From an uncultured Lachnospiraceae bacterium (lineage in GTDB: Bacteria > Bacillota > Clostridia > Lachnospirales > Lachnospiraceae): a DNA stretch of 64,000 bases. The DNA lies in the NCBI GenBank assembly GCA_910586015.1, contig CAJUGJ010000011.1:52635-116634 (forward strand), in the 5' to 3' direction. This document shows, piece by piece, positions 26,330-35,721 of the stretch; positions within the stretch are counted from its first letter, which is position 1; every line of letters begins with the position of its first letter. The position numbers and the translations under genes are program-made. The notes beneath the pieces were generated by a model. The model did not search any database, was not told where the DNA came from, and saw only the letters and a program-made list of their open reading frames with translations.

Positions 26330-28552
26330 TTACAGCTTACTTAATTCCTGAATTCTTTGGCAAAGACCTGAATATCGCATTTGTTCTCTTTCATTTGCAA
26401 TCATTGCCTGTACAGTTTCCTCTGAACCAACAATAGTGACACAGCTTTTTGCTCTTGTCACTGCAGTATATAAAATATTTCGGTTAAATAACATTCTTGG
26501 TCCATTCAAAAGTGGAAGTACTATTGCAGGATATTCACTTCCCTGTGCCTTATGAATAGTAACTGCATAAGCTAATTCCAATTCATCTAATTGAACAAAT
26601 GGATACTCCACCATTCTTCCTTCGTCAAATTCAATTTTCATTGACTCTGAGTATGAATTAATTTCTCGAATTATCCCAGTATCTCCGTTAAATACTCCTG
26701 TTCCCTGTTCTGCCAAAGTGCCAAAAGAAGTCTTAATCTCCCAAGGAAGTTGATAGTCATTCTTTGTCTGCATTACCTTATCGCCTTCTCGAAAGATATA
26801 CTGTTTATGCTCTTTTTCTTTCTTATCTTTTGAAGGTGGATTAAGGTACTGCTGTAATATTTGATTGAGTCGATCTACTCCTAACTCTCCCTTTCTCATT
26901 GGAGTTAATACTTGAATATCCAAAGGATTTGCATTTACATATCTTGGCATCTTATCTCGTACTAAAGCGATCATAACTCCTGTAATAGAATTAATATCGC
27001 TGCGTTTTAATAAAAAGAAATCTTTACTATGATTATTAAAATTAATTGCTGTTCCAGCATTAATTTTATGAGCATTTACAATAATATCACTTTCTGAAGC
27101 CTGTCGAAATATTTTTTTAAGACGTACTACTTGAAATAGCTTAGACGCTAATATATCATGAAGTACATTTCCGGGTCCTACACTTGGCAGTTGGTTTTCA
27201 TCTCCTACTAAAATCAGTCTTGTTCCAACTGTTACTGCACGGAGTAATGCGTGTACCAAATTAATATCAACCATAGACATCTCGTCAATAATAATTACAT
27301 CTGTTTCTAATGGATTTGTTTCATTTCGTTCAAATTGATAGTGTTTTTCTCCACTATCTAATCCTTGTGTCAGTTCCAACAATCTATGAATTGTTTTCGC
27401 TTCATATCCTGTTGTTTCTGTCATTCGCTTTGCAGCCCGTCCTGTGGGAGCTGCCAGTAAAATATCCATTCCTTCTGATTCAAAAAATTGGATCATCGCA
27501 TTAATTGTCGTTGTCTTGCCAGTTCCCGGTCCTCCAGTCAATATAAACAAACCATTTCTTACAGCTTCTATGACTGCTTGACGCTGCATTTCATCTAAGG
27601 CTAAAGAAAGTTTTTTTTCAATCTGAGTTAATCTTGCTAAAATAGCTTCTCCTGAAATTGGATAGACAACACTTAAATCAAGTAGCATTTTTGCAGTATT
27701 AAGTTCTAAATAATAATAGATTGCTAAATAAATACAACATTCTTCCTGTTCTTTTTTTAACACTACCTTTTTTTCCACTGATAGTACTGTTATATGTCGT
27801 TTGATATCCTCTAGGGGCATACCAAGAATTTGCGTTGTCTGATATAAAAGTTCTGATTCTGGAAGATAAATATGACCATTCCCCGCTGCCTGTGTCAGAG
27901 CATACAAAATAGCAGCATGAATTCGATAATCTGATTCTGCACCAATTCCAGTCTTCATTGCAATTTCGTCTGCAATTTTAAATCCAACTCCTGAAATATC
28001 TTCTGCCAAACGATAGGGATTTTCTTTCATTACCTGATACATCTGTTCCCCATACTTTTGATAAATCTTTACTGCAAGATTATTTGTAATTCCATATTGC
28101 TGTAAAAACAACATTGCATTGCGTAATTCTTGTTTTTGTGTAAACTGCTGGTAAATTTCTCTTGCTAACTTTTCACTAATACCCTTGACCTCTGACAGAC
28201 GTTCTGGTTCTTCTTCAATGATATGAAAGGTTTCCTTTTGGAATTTTTTTATAATTCTTCCAGCTAAAGTAACTCCAATTCCCTTAATTGCTCCAGAAGC
28301 CAAGTATCGTTCCATAGCAATCACATCTTCTGGCTCTTTTACTTGAAATTGTTTTACCTGAAACTGCTCTCCATAAACTGGATGTGCAGAATATCCCCCT
28401 GTCACTTCAATAAATTCCCCTTCGCTGATAAACGGAAAATTCCCAACACAAGTAGTTTCCATCTCTTCGTTTACCAGACTGATTACTGTATATCCATTGT
28501 CCGTATTTCGAAATACGATCTTTTCCACATACCCTGTCAGTACTTCAGCCAT
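26330..28552 (-). CDS. recD2: ATP-dependent RecD2-like DNA helicase
   Basis: 740 residues from the ATG at 28552 (MAEVLTGYVEKIVFRNTDNGY), with AAGGAG six bases upstream; a start at 28582 would place the site inside the gene. The N-terminal YrrC OB domain is followed by helix-hairpin-helix repeats (LSEVKGISEKLAREIYQQF; GVGFKIADEIA). The helicase core has Walker A LTGGPGTGKTTTINA, motif II IIIDEMSMVD and a C-terminal UvrD-like domain with AYAVTIHKAQGSEYPAIVLPL split over 665-690. RecD2 unwinds DNA 5' to 3' in repair. A structured non-coding stretch precedes the gene. Confidence 0.93.
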   Translation of the reverse strand: MAEVLTGYVEKIVFRNTDNGYTVISLVNEEMETTCVGNFPFISEGEFIEVTGGYSAHPVYGEQFQVKQFQVKEPEDVIAMERYLASGAIKGIGVTLAGRIIKKFQKETFHIIEEEPERLSEVKGISEKLAREIYQQFTQKQELRNAMLFLQQYGITNNLAVKIYQKYGEQMYQVMKENPYRLAEDISGVGFKIADEIAMKTGIGAESDYRIHAAILYALTQAAGNGHIYLPESELLYQTTQILGMPLEDIKRHITVLSVEKKVVLKKEQEECCIYLAIYYYLELNTAKMLLDLSVVYPISGEAILARLTQIEKKLSLALDEMQRQAVIEAVRNGLFILTGGPGTGKTTTINAMIQFFESEGMDILLAAPTGRAAKRMTETTGYEAKTIHRLLELTQGLDSGEKHYQFERNETNPLETDVIIIDEMSMVDINLVHALLRAVTVGTRLILVGDENQLPSVGPGNVLHDILASKLFQVVRLKKIFRQASESDIIVNAHKINAGTAINFNNHSKDFFLLKRSDINSITGVMIALVRDKMPRYVNANPLDIQVLTPMRKGELGVDRLNQILQQYLNPPSKDKKEKEHKQYIFREGDKVMQTKNDYQLPWEIKTSFGTLAEQGTGVFNGDTGIIREINSYSESMKIEFDEGRMVEYPFVQLDELELAYAVTIHKAQGSEYPAIVLPLLNGPRMLFNRNILYTAVTRAKSCVTIVGSEETVQAMIANEREQMRYSGLCQRIQELSKL

Positions 28553-28582
28553 CCATTCTCCTTGCTGCCGTTCAAAAGGCAA

Positions 28583-28790
28583 ATAAATTGAGCAGCTTCT
28601 CCTTTCTTTTGATTACGCATTTGTTTGTTTCTTTCAATCCACTCGCGGCAGTTAAGAGCAAGACAATGATGTGGATTGCTTCATGGTAGTAGGTGATACT
28701 CGCCCGCTACTGTCGTTATAATTGTTCCTAGCAATTTTTTCCCTACCTAAGAGGAAGGAAGAATCCTTACTGTTAATTGTTAAAAATAAC
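28583..28790 (-). ncRNA. Possible structured RNA or leader upstream of recD2, class unknown
   Basis: The 208 bases hold no supported gene but several local stems: 8 bp perfect (28635-28642 with 28671-28678), AGTAG/CTACT (28688-28692 with 28707-28711) and ATTG/CAAT (28721-28724 with 28732-28735). It is more GC-rich than its surroundings. I do not recognise the class. A leader of recD2 on the minus strand is the simplest reading. Confidence 0.35.
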
Positions 28791-28840
28791 CGACGGGTTT
28801 GGGAAAACCCATACCCGTCGGTATTTAACATAAAAACGGC
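28791..28840 (-). terminator. Strong terminator after flagellar/mbl operon
   Basis: A 14-position stem of mostly G-C pairs (CCGACGGGT...TGGG with CCCA...ACCCGTCGG) around a short A loop. On the minus strand TTATTTTT follows. It lies just downstream of the rod-binding protein gene. Confidence 0.85.
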
Positions 28841-28860
28841 AGGTCTTAAAGCGATTATTT

Positions 28861-29199
28861 TTACAATGAATTATACTTCATCGCCTCATAGAGCTGTTGT
28901 GCAATCCCAAGCTGACCACTTTCAGTAATTGATTCTGCATATTGTTGATATAACATATCTCCAAAATATTCCATATAATCATTTTCTTCTTCTTCATCCT
29001 TTGGAATTGTTTTTTTCATTTCCTGTAAGATCTGTTCTACTAGATATTTTTCAAAGCTTTTACAGGCTTCCATCATTTCATCTTCAGAACTATTACCTGA
29101 ATTTAATTTCTTTTTTAATTCTTCTGCCTGTGCTGCCTGTTTTGCTGTATCAACAGATACGGTTCCCATCATATAACTATTCCCCAAAGAAAAATCCAT
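28861..29199 (-). CDS. Rod-binding protein (FlgJ N-terminal domain type)
   Basis: 112 residues. The rod-binding domain signature is seen in MMEACKSFEKYLVEQILQEM and the C-terminal YFGDMLYQQYAESITESGQLGIAQQLYEAM split over 75-108, where DMLYQQYA and GLGIA-like elements are conserved in FlgJ. It lacks the peptidoglycan hydrolase half of proteobacterial FlgJ, as is usual in Firmicutes. It likely caps or guides assembly of the flagellar rod through the cell wall. It is the last gene of the mbl-flhO-flhP group. Confidence 0.88.
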   Translation of the reverse strand: MDFSLGNSYMMGTVSVDTAKQAAQAEELKKKLNSGNSSEDEMMEACKSFEKYLVEQILQEMKKTIPKDEEEENDYMEYFGDMLYQQYAESITESGQLGIAQQLYEAMKYNSL

Positions 29200-29226
29200 T
29201 ATGATTCCCCCTTTTTAATTCTACCA

Positions 29227-30153
29227 TTATTGTCTAAGAGCATTTGCTTCCTGTAACATCTCATCTGCTGCTGTAATTACTTTTGAATTCATTTGATATG
29301 CTCTTTGTGTTACAATTAAATCAACCAATTCATTCGCTACTTGTACATTGGAACCTTCCAAATAATTTGTTAGAAGTCTACTTCTTTTAAGAGATGGATT
29401 TTTTGCTTCTACTCGTGCTGTTCCAGAATTTTCAGTTTCTTTTAATAAACTTCCAGATATTTTTTCTAATCCTGCTGGATTATTAAATTGTGCTAAACCA
29501 ATGACTGCAACTCTTTTTGTTTCAAGTATATATTTTTTATCTTCTTCTGTTTCCTCATTTTCTGTATCCTGAGTATTATTTGGAGGATTATTATTTGTAT
29601 TATTATTGTTATTATCTGTATTGTCTGGATCTTTTACTTCAACTTTTTCTTTATATGTAATAATTCCGAATTCATCAATTTCAAGTGTTGATGTATCAAT
29701 TTCACGGTTAAAAACGATCTCTTTTCCAGTGGAATCTAACACAGGATATCCAGACGCTGTACAAAGTACAAATCCTTGTGAAGTTGCTCCTAATTCAAAA
29801 GCTCCATTTCTTGTATAGGAAACAGAACCATCAGGCATACGAATCATAAAAAATCCTTCTCCATCAACTGCTAAGTCCAATGGATTTCCTGTTTCTAAAA
29901 GATTCCCCTGTGTATACTGAGAAACAATATTAGAAACTCTTGTTCCAAGTCCTACCTGCCCAATAACAGGCAGTGGATTTCCCTCATTATCTGTTACTCT
30001 TGTCTGTATCTTTTGATAGAGTAATGACTGGAAGTGTGTTGTTTCTTTTTTATATCCATTTGTATTGATATTTGCTAAATTATTTGAGATAGTATCCAAA
30101 CTTGTCTGCTGGGCTGTCATACCTGATGCTCCAGTCCAAAGTGCACGCATCAT
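29227..30153 (-). CDS. flhP: Flagellar hook-basal body rod protein, FlhP/FlgG type
   Basis: 308 residues. N-terminal rod motif ALWTGASGMTAQQTSLDTIS and SNNLANINTNGYK (residues 4-37), a central DLAVDGEGFFMIRMPDGS block, and the C-terminal EGSNVQVANELVDLIVTQRAYQ-type helix (split over 265-290) match the FlgE/F/G family. An Asn-rich insertion (about residues 176-206, NNNNNTNNNPPNN) is unusual. It is the second of two tandem paralogues after mbl, as with flhO-flhP in Bacillus; these form the distal rod. FlgG is the alternative name. Confidence 0.88.
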   Translation of the reverse strand: MMRALWTGASGMTAQQTSLDTISNNLANINTNGYKKETTHFQSLLYQKIQTRVTDNEGNPLPVIGQVGLGTRVSNIVSQYTQGNLLETGNPLDLAVDGEGFFMIRMPDGSVSYTRNGAFELGATSQGFVLCTASGYPVLDSTGKEIVFNREIDTSTLEIDEFGIITYKEKVEVKDPDNTDNNNNNTNNNPPNNTQDTENEETEEDKKYILETKRVAVIGLAQFNNPAGLEKISGSLLKETENSGTARVEAKNPSLKRSRLLTNYLEGSNVQVANELVDLIVTQRAYQMNSKVITAADEMLQEANALRQ

Positions 30154-30177
30154 ATTTTTATCCTCCTAATTGATCAC

Positions 30178-30954
30178 TTATCCTACTCTACCTATTGTAT
30201 TCGCTGCCAGATCTAATGTAGAATCAATCGATTTTATTAATCTTTGATTTGTTTCATATGCTCTTGTAATTTCTATCATATTGACCATTTCACGAACAAT
30301 ATTTACATTTGATTGTTCTGTATATCCTTGAAGAATTTCTGCTGTAGTATCCTTTTGCTGTGCACCATTTACTGGTTCATACATAGTATAGCCAACTTTC
30401 TTTAAGAAATCATAGTCCTCAAAATCTTTCAGTACGATTTTATCTATGAGTTCTCCATCGGCATATACCTGTCCATTTTCTGTAATCGTTACATTTTTCG
30501 CATCTACTGGAACTTGAAGTTCTCCACTTTCTGATCTCAAATTATTTCCATCTGTATCAACAATATGACCATCTTGTGTAATTTTAAACTGTCCTGCTCT
30601 TGTATAACGAATGTGTTCCTCTCCATTTCTGTCTTTCACAGAAACTTCAAAAAATCCTTCTCCTGCAATGGCAAGATCATAAGTATTATCCGTTTGACGG
30701 ACAGAGCCCTGTGTATAATCTGTATAGATCTCTCCTAGTTTTACACCCGGACTCATTACTCCTATTTCTTCTTTGCGCCAACCTGCTGCCTCATCTCGAA
30801 TCTTAATTGCCATTACATCTTTAAAAGACTCGCTTGTCACCCCTTCTTTCTTAAACCCAACGGTTGTTGCATTTGCCATATTATTTGAAATAATATCCAA
30901 ACGTTTTTGTTCATTTACCATTCCTGTCCAGCCAGTATACAATGCCCTAACCAT
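30178..30954 (-). CDS. flhO: Flagellar hook-basal body rod protein, FlhO/FlgF type
   Basis: 258 residues from the ATG at 30954 (MVRALYTGWTGMVNEQKRL), with GGAGGT upstream. The N-terminal block LDIISNNMANATTVGFKKEG, the central TYDLAIAGEGFFEVSV and the C-terminal EQSNVNIVREMVNMIEITRA motif are those of rod proteins. It lies between mbl and flhP, 24 bases before the latter. The pair builds the rod that connects the basal body to the hook outside the membrane. Confidence 0.88.
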   Translation of the reverse strand: MVRALYTGWTGMVNEQKRLDIISNNMANATTVGFKKEGVTSESFKDVMAIKIRDEAAGWRKEEIGVMSPGVKLGEIYTDYTQGSVRQTDNTYDLAIAGEGFFEVSVKDRNGEEHIRYTRAGQFKITQDGHIVDTDGNNLRSESGELQVPVDAKNVTITENGQVYADGELIDKIVLKDFEDYDFLKKVGYTMYEPVNGAQQKDTTAEILQGYTEQSNVNIVREMVNMIEITRAYETNQRLIKSIDSTLDLAANTIGRVG

Positions 30955-31041
30955 TTTTTTACCTCCATACAAATATATATCTATTCGGGATCCATCCCAA
31001 ATCTGTCCTGAAACAAATGTTTCATCAGACAGCTTCCTTTA

Positions 31042-32037
31042 CTACTCTTTTCCCTTATGACCACTTAAAAATTCAACATACTTACCTGTCCCAATCGCAA
31101 CTGCGGTCATAGGATCTTCTGCAGTCATAGTTGTAATTCCGGTTTTTTCTTCAATTAATTCCTCTAAACCATATAAAAGACATCCTCCTCCGGTCAATAC
31201 AATTCCACGATCTGCAATATCTGCGGCAAGTTCTGGTGGTGTCTTTTCTAAAACACTGTGTACCGCTTCTACAATCTGTGAAGTTGTTTCTTTTAAAGCT
31301 TCTTCTGTTTCCTCAGAGGTCACAGAAATCGTCTTTGGAAGTCCAGTTACTAAATTTCTTCCTCTCACATCCATTGCCACAACTTCTGGTCTGCGGTATG
31401 CGGAACCGATTTTAATTTTAATATCCTCTGCGGTTCTTTCTCCAATTAATAAATTATGCTTCTTTCTCATATATCGAACAATTGCTTCGTCAAAATCATC
31501 CCCCGCGATCTTAATTGAGGTACTGACAACAGTTCCGCCCAATGAAATCACGGCAATGTCTGAAGTACCTCCCCCAATATCTACAATCATATTCCCACAT
31601 GGTCTTGCAATATCAATCCCTGCACCAATCGCTGCAGCAATCGGTTCTTCAATAATAGCAACCTCTCTTGCACCTGCTTCATACGTAGCATCTTCTACTG
31701 CCTTTTTTTCAACTTCTGTTACTCCACTTGGCACACAGACACTGATTACTGGCTTGCGAAATCTCTGTTTTCCAACTGCCTTTTGAATAAAATATTTCAG
31801 CATCTTTTGTGTCACTGTATAGTCCGAAATAACTCCCTGTCTAAGAGGGCGGACTGCAACAATATTGCCCGGAGTTCTTCCAAGCATAAGACGTGCTTCT
31901 TCTCCTATTGCCTTAATCTTACTTGTATCCCGATCAAATGCTACTACAGAAGGCTCTTTTAATACAACACCTTTTCCTTTTATATAAACGAGTACACTCG
32001 CTGTACCCAAATCAATTCCAATATCGCTTCCTAACAT
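31042..32037 (-). CDS. mbl: MreB-family actin homologue (Mbl)
   Basis: 331 residues from the ATG at 32037 (MLGSDIGIDLGTASVLVYI), AAAGGAG upstream. Actin-fold nucleotide motifs are intact: DIGIDLGTASV (phosphate 1), CGNMIVDIGGGTSDIAV (phosphate 2) and DRGIVLTGGGCLLYGL (adenosine). The protein forms membrane-bound filaments that steer lateral wall synthesis. The name Mbl rather than MreB rests on gene order, since mbl precedes flhO-flhP in Bacillus and no mreC/mreD follow here. Confidence 0.9.
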   Translation of the reverse strand: MLGSDIGIDLGTASVLVYIKGKGVVLKEPSVVAFDRDTSKIKAIGEEARLMLGRTPGNIVAVRPLRQGVISDYTVTQKMLKYFIQKAVGKQRFRKPVISVCVPSGVTEVEKKAVEDATYEAGAREVAIIEEPIAAAIGAGIDIARPCGNMIVDIGGGTSDIAVISLGGTVVSTSIKIAGDDFDEAIVRYMRKKHNLLIGERTAEDIKIKIGSAYRRPEVVAMDVRGRNLVTGLPKTISVTSEETEEALKETTSQIVEAVHSVLEKTPPELAADIADRGIVLTGGGCLLYGLEELIEEKTGITTMTAEDPMTAVAIGTGKYVEFLSGHKGKE

Positions 32038-32388
32038 TTTTGTTCTCCTTTCCAATCTATCCCATATCAGTCTTTCCTTTAATTTATATTTTATTTTCTG
32101 TTGTATCTATCATCATTATGCCCATTTACCAACTTCATATTTCCTAAAAAAACTGATACTCCTTCCAGTATCCATTGTATCATATTCTTTCTTATTATAA
32201 ACGCTATTCTATAAATTTTCAAAGGAAATTTTCACTTTTTTTCATTATTAATGATTTCTTCATTTTTTAGAGAGAAGCGCCTCAAATTTTAGACAATTCG
32301 CTGTATTTTTCTGTCCTTTTACTCTTTAAAAAACTTAATATTACTCAAAAATCTGCCGATAAATGAAACAAACAATGAGGTGATGCTG
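32038..32388. other. Divergent intergenic region between mbl and a membrane-protein gene
   Basis: About 350 AT-rich bases. I see no coding potential and no strong consensus promoter; weak -10-like elements occur on both strands. It must hold the promoters of both divergent genes. Confidence 0.5.
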
Positions 32389-32880
32389 ATGAAAAAAAAT
32401 ATTCAGATTATGGATAGAGAACTTTTAAACCTATGTGCCTATCGTGCTCTTATTGTTGAAAGACGTATCTTTTTAATAATTATGGCAGTATTTTTTACAT
32501 ATGGTATCTATCACCATGTCTACTCCAGACCAATTATTTATTTAAGCTTAACTTATTTTTTATTACCTGCGGCAGTTTCTGCACTGTATTCAGGATATAA
32601 AAATGAAAAAAAGAAACCTACTAAAAGTTCTCCTCAATTTCCAACTCTTTGGAAACGCTATCTTTATACTCCATCTAAACTAAGAGATCTAAGTATTGGC
32701 AGTCTAATCGAAGTAGGACTTCTTATACTTTGGCAATTTACCTCTGCTGTTTCGTTTCCCTCAAAATTCTTTACTTTTTTGCCTTGTATTATGTCTATTT
32801 TTCTTCTTGTATTCTTTTTTTTAGGAACATTATTTTTATTTGTATGGCAGAAAAAAAATCTGATGAATGGAAAATTATAA
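32389..32880 (+). CDS. Small membrane protein of unknown function
   Basis: 163 residues from the ATG at 32389, with GAGG eight bases upstream; earlier in-frame GTG/ATG codons overlap that site. Four hydrophobic segments are visible (about 26-42, 47-65, 102-122, 127-152) with a Lys-rich loop NEKKKPTKSSPQFPTLWKR between the second and third. I do not recognise a family. It stands alone on the plus strand between the mbl operon and the accessory stretch, and a terminator hairpin lies about 70 bases after its stop. Confidence 0.65.
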   Translation: MKKNIQIMDRELLNLCAYRALIVERRIFLIIMAVFFTYGIYHHVYSRPIIYLSLTYFLLPAAVSALYSGYKNEKKKPTKSSPQFPTLWKRYLYTPSKLRDLSIGSLIEVGLLILWQFTSAVSFPSKFFTFLPCIMSIFLLVFFFLGTLFLFVWQKKNLMNGKL

Positions 32881-32952
32881 CGAAATCGATCTATATCATA
32901 TTATACCTCAAAACTTATACTTTCTTTCACTTATCTATTTTGATAAAAAATC

Positions 32953-32988
32953 TTAGGACTGAATCGATTATAATAAATTCAGTCCTAA
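32953..32988. terminator. Terminator hairpin, copy 1 of TTAGGACTGAAT family
   Basis: A perfect 12-bp stem (32953-32964 with 32977-32988) with a T6 run on the minus side, 12 bases past the GNAT stop at 33000. The same arm sequence recurs at 36441-36478. Confidence 0.82.
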
Positions 32989-32999
32989 AAATATTGATA

Positions 33000-33569
33000 T
33001 CATCTATTACTTTTTATCTTTTCCCACTCATTTTGCAAGATGCCATAATCACATATATCAAGAAATTCTCCAGTTGGAGTTTTATGACATTCCCGTTTTG
33101 TACCTTCCAAGGTAAGACCACATTTTTGAGCAACTTTGCCAGAAGCGGGATTTTTGACTGCATGACAAATACCAATACGATGTACCCCAACTTCTCCAAA
33201 AAGATAGTCAATTACTGCTTTTACAGCTTCTGTCATAAGACCTTTATTCCAATAGTCATAACCCATACAATATCCAAGATCCGCACACTCCGATTTTTCG
33301 TCGATTTTAACTACACTAATATTACCAATCACTTTCCCATCAAACTCCATAACCCAGTTGTAAGTACTCAAACTTTCATAAGCAGCACACCACATCTCTA
33401 ATAGTTGTTTTGTAACTTCTAATGATCCATGTGGACACCAAGTCAAAAAACGAGTAACTCTTTCATCATTTGTCCAAGTATCAAATATCTCTGGAGCATC
33501 TTCTAGGGTAAACTTACGTAAAATAAGTCTTTTTGTATGTAATGTCTGTGTTCCTTTTTGTGTAATCAT
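33000..33569 (-). CDS. GNAT family N-acetyltransferase, RimJ/RimL type
   Basis: 189 residues. The RimJ/RimL-like opening LHTKRLILRKFTLEDAPEIF (10-29), the acetyl-CoA region LGYCMGYDYWNKGLMTEAVK and VHRIGICHAVKNPASGKVAQKCG split over 135-157 are typical. Many paralogues in Clostridia acetylate ribosomal proteins, peptides or small amines and the substrate cannot be called. It begins the accessory block of stand-alone small genes and ends in a hairpin terminator. Confidence 0.88.
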   Translation of the reverse strand: MITQKGTQTLHTKRLILRKFTLEDAPEIFDTWTNDERVTRFLTWCPHGSLEVTKQLLEMWCAAYESLSTYNWVMEFDGKVIGNISVVKIDEKSECADLGYCMGYDYWNKGLMTEAVKAVIDYLFGEVGVHRIGICHAVKNPASGKVAQKCGLTLEGTKRECHKTPTGEFLDICDYGILQNEWEKIKSNR

Positions 33570-33603
33570 TGTCAGTCAATCCTTTCATCTAAAAAATACT
33601 TTT

Positions 33604-34104
33604 TCATTCCAGAATTAGTTCCATCTCAATACATTCCCATTCACCAATAGGCATTTTATAAATTTCAGTCTTTCCAACAGGCTGAAATCCAACTGATTCA
33701 TAACAGTATCTTGCACTATCATTATTTTCAAAGACTCCCAATGTAATTTTAGAAGCACACAAAATATTTTTTGTATAATCTATTGCCAACTGTAACATTT
33801 TCTTACCATTTTTGTGTCCTCTTAAAACAGGATCAACAATAACAAATCCGAAACGTACAATACTATCATCATTCTCATCTGGATATCTAATATACAAATG
33901 CCCTACAAGATTGTTATTATCAAATGCACTAAGCGGAATAAATCGGTTATTCTTAATCATAACTGCATAATCTTTATCCAAATCATTACCTGAAAGTGGA
34001 AACTTTCCTATTCTATTAGCAGACCATTGATATAAACTTTTTTCATCTTTAATCCAGCTGCATATAATTGCTGAATCTTCTTTTTGATATTTTTTTAATT
34101 CCAT
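33604..34104 (-). CDS. GNAT family N-acetyltransferase
   Basis: 166 residues. It opens MELKKYQKEDSAIICSWIKD, and the acetyl-CoA loop appears in VIVDPVLRGHKNGKKMLQLA (about 102-121), followed by ITLGVFENNDSARYCYESVG, a standard GNAT ending. Similar Lachnospiraceae proteins act on unknown amines. It is 34 bases upstream of the next GNAT gene but they differ clearly in sequence, so this is not a recent duplication. Confidence 0.87.
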   Translation of the reverse strand: MELKKYQKEDSAIICSWIKDEKSLYQWSANRIGKFPLSGNDLDKDYAVMIKNNRFIPLSAFDNNNLVGHLYIRYPDENDDSIVRFGFVIVDPVLRGHKNGKKMLQLAIDYTKNILCASKITLGVFENNDSARYCYESVGFQPVGKTEIYKMPIGEWECIEMELILE

Positions 34105-34194
34105 ATTTCTTTCATCCCCTACTAATTCATTTCTATTAATTTTTCATAGTTAATATTTTCTTTTTTCACTAAATACCTTTCTAAATTCCATGTG

Positions 34195-34716
34195 TCAATC
34201 AAACAATTTCATATCAAACTGATATACTTCATCAATATAAATATATTCCACTCCATGCCTGATACACTTTTCTAACATCTCGGCATTATCTCTATAAACC
34301 ATATCTAATGTACAATATTCATCATCCATTCGGTTTTCAATAACACTTGCAAATTTTTTGATATCATCGAAATGATTTGCAATATATTTTTTACTCATAA
34401 CCAAACAGTAAAATCTGATTTTATCCAAATATTCTTTTTCAAAATCCTTTTCCCATTCAAAAGGAATATAACATCCTTCTACAACAAGATTTTGTTCATT
34501 TTCGATAGCGGTCTTAATCATCTCACATACAATTGGCCATAAATAATCGGTCAATTCCTTATCATCACTCAAAGGTGTAAGTGTCGTATTGTGACTGCGA
34601 ATTAGTCCCATTTTCAAATGATCTATAGAAAGATAAGGATATTTATATTTTTCAAGAAGTTTTTGAGCAAGTGCCGTTTTGCCTGTATGAGATGCTCCTG
34701 TTATTAAAATAATCAT
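34195..34716 (-). CDS. P-loop nucleotide kinase-like / AAA family ATPase
   Basis: 173 residues from the ATG at 34716 (MIILITGASHTGKTALAQ), TAGGAG upstream. Walker A is GASHTGKTAL (7-16). The following KYPYLSIDHLKMGLIRS resembles the substrate region of small-molecule kinases (adenylate kinase or zeta-toxin-like group), with DHLKMG a recurring motif in uncharacterised clostridial kinases. VVEGCYIPFEW may be Walker B-like. No antitoxin-like gene is adjacent. The substrate is unknown. Confidence 0.75.
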   Translation of the reverse strand: MIILITGASHTGKTALAQKLLEKYKYPYLSIDHLKMGLIRSHNTTLTPLSDDKELTDYLWPIVCEMIKTAIENEQNLVVEGCYIPFEWEKDFEKEYLDKIRFYCLVMSKKYIANHFDDIKKFASVIENRMDDEYCTLDMVYRDNAEMLEKCIRHGVEYIYIDEVYQFDMKLFD

Positions 34717-34869
34717 TTTTTCTCCTATCACTATTCCTACTTTTTTTTAATTATATCACTTTCATTTCTTATTTACTACCATAAAATATAGGGCATAGCA
34801 ACTGCTACACCCTTTTTGATTTCACTCGCTTTCTTATTAAGTTATTAAAAATTCCCTAAAACTATACTT

Positions 34870-35721
34870 TTACTTTACAATCTCAAATTCTTGCGAACCT
34901 GCTGCTCCCGGAGCAATTTCATATTTTTCAAATATAATTACTGGATTCCCATTACTATTTATATAAAACTTTGTATTCTCATCAACTCCATTCCATTGCT
35001 CGTCCCAAAATTCCATTCCTGTTTCTTCTTCCTTTTGTTTAATTTGATAACGAATATTTTCTTCTACAAACTGTATATAATTATCACCAAAAATTTCTTT
35101 TAGTGTCAGCCATTTACCCTCTTTTATATCAAAACTGTAGTATTTAGCTTGATTATTTGCACTATTCCAACTCTCATTGCCCATTATTACTAATGACAAA
35201 TATTCATCGGTCAATGTTTTCACTTCATACCACACTTTGATTTTTATATCGTGTTTTGCCCATTCTTCTTCCGTACCACCCGTCTCAAGAAAAGCTTTTT
35301 TATATTGTTCTGCCCTCAACAAGGCTTCATCTGCATACTGCTTACAAAACGCATAAATCTCTTCATTTACCCCTTTTTCTAACCCATTTAATTCTTCTGA
35401 AATTAATTCAATACTAGGAATATCCACTGAAATATCTGTATCTTCTGTTTTTGTTTCATAAGAACGAAATGTTACAATACGTGCTATGGAACCAATTATT
35501 GGAATATTACTAATTTCTTGCGCAAATGTTTTACTGCTATTTATACCTACTATAAATAAAATTGCTACTGTCGCTGCTGCTGCTGTTATCTTTTTCATAA
35601 ATAAACCTCTCTTATTATGTTTTTTTTCTGCTTTTTTAATTTCCAACATAACTCGTTTTGACAATTCTTCTGGAATCGGAATATTATCATATTTTTGTTT
35701 TGCCTCTGCCATACGTTTCAT
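34870..35721 (-). CDS. RsiV-like anti-sigma factor with DUF3298 domain
   Basis: 283 residues. A cytoplasmic N-terminal segment (1-40) is followed by one membrane helix (about 43-62), then SNIPIIGSIARIVTFRSYE, which closely resembles the start of the extracellular part of Bacillus RsiV. The outer region ends in a DUF3298 domain (about 190-283: LTLKEIFGDNYIQFVEENI, NGNPVIIFEKYEIAPGAAG). RsiV holds its ECF sigma factor at the membrane and binds lysozyme, which triggers proteolysis. The stop of the sigma gene overlaps its start by 4 bases (ATGA). Lysozyme sensing here is inferred. Confidence 0.83.
   Translation of the reverse strand: MKRMAEAKQKYDNIPIPEELSKRVMLEIKKAEKKHNKRGLFMKKITAAAATVAILFIVGINSSKTFAQEISNIPIIGSIARIVTFRSYETKTEDTDISVDIPSIELISEELNGLEKGVNEEIYAFCKQYADEALLRAEQYKKAFLETGGTEEEWAKHDIKIKVWYEVKTLTDEYLSLVIMGNESWNSANNQAKYYSFDIKEGKWLTLKEIFGDNYIQFVEENIRYQIKQKEEETGMEFWDEQWNGVDENTKFYINSNGNPVIIFEKYEIAPGAAGSQEFEIVK

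Noticed and set aside
28628..28665. CRISPR-repeat-like end GTGGATTGAAAG on the minus strand
   Set aside because: Only one copy is present, with no periodic repeats or cas genes, so it is chance similarity.
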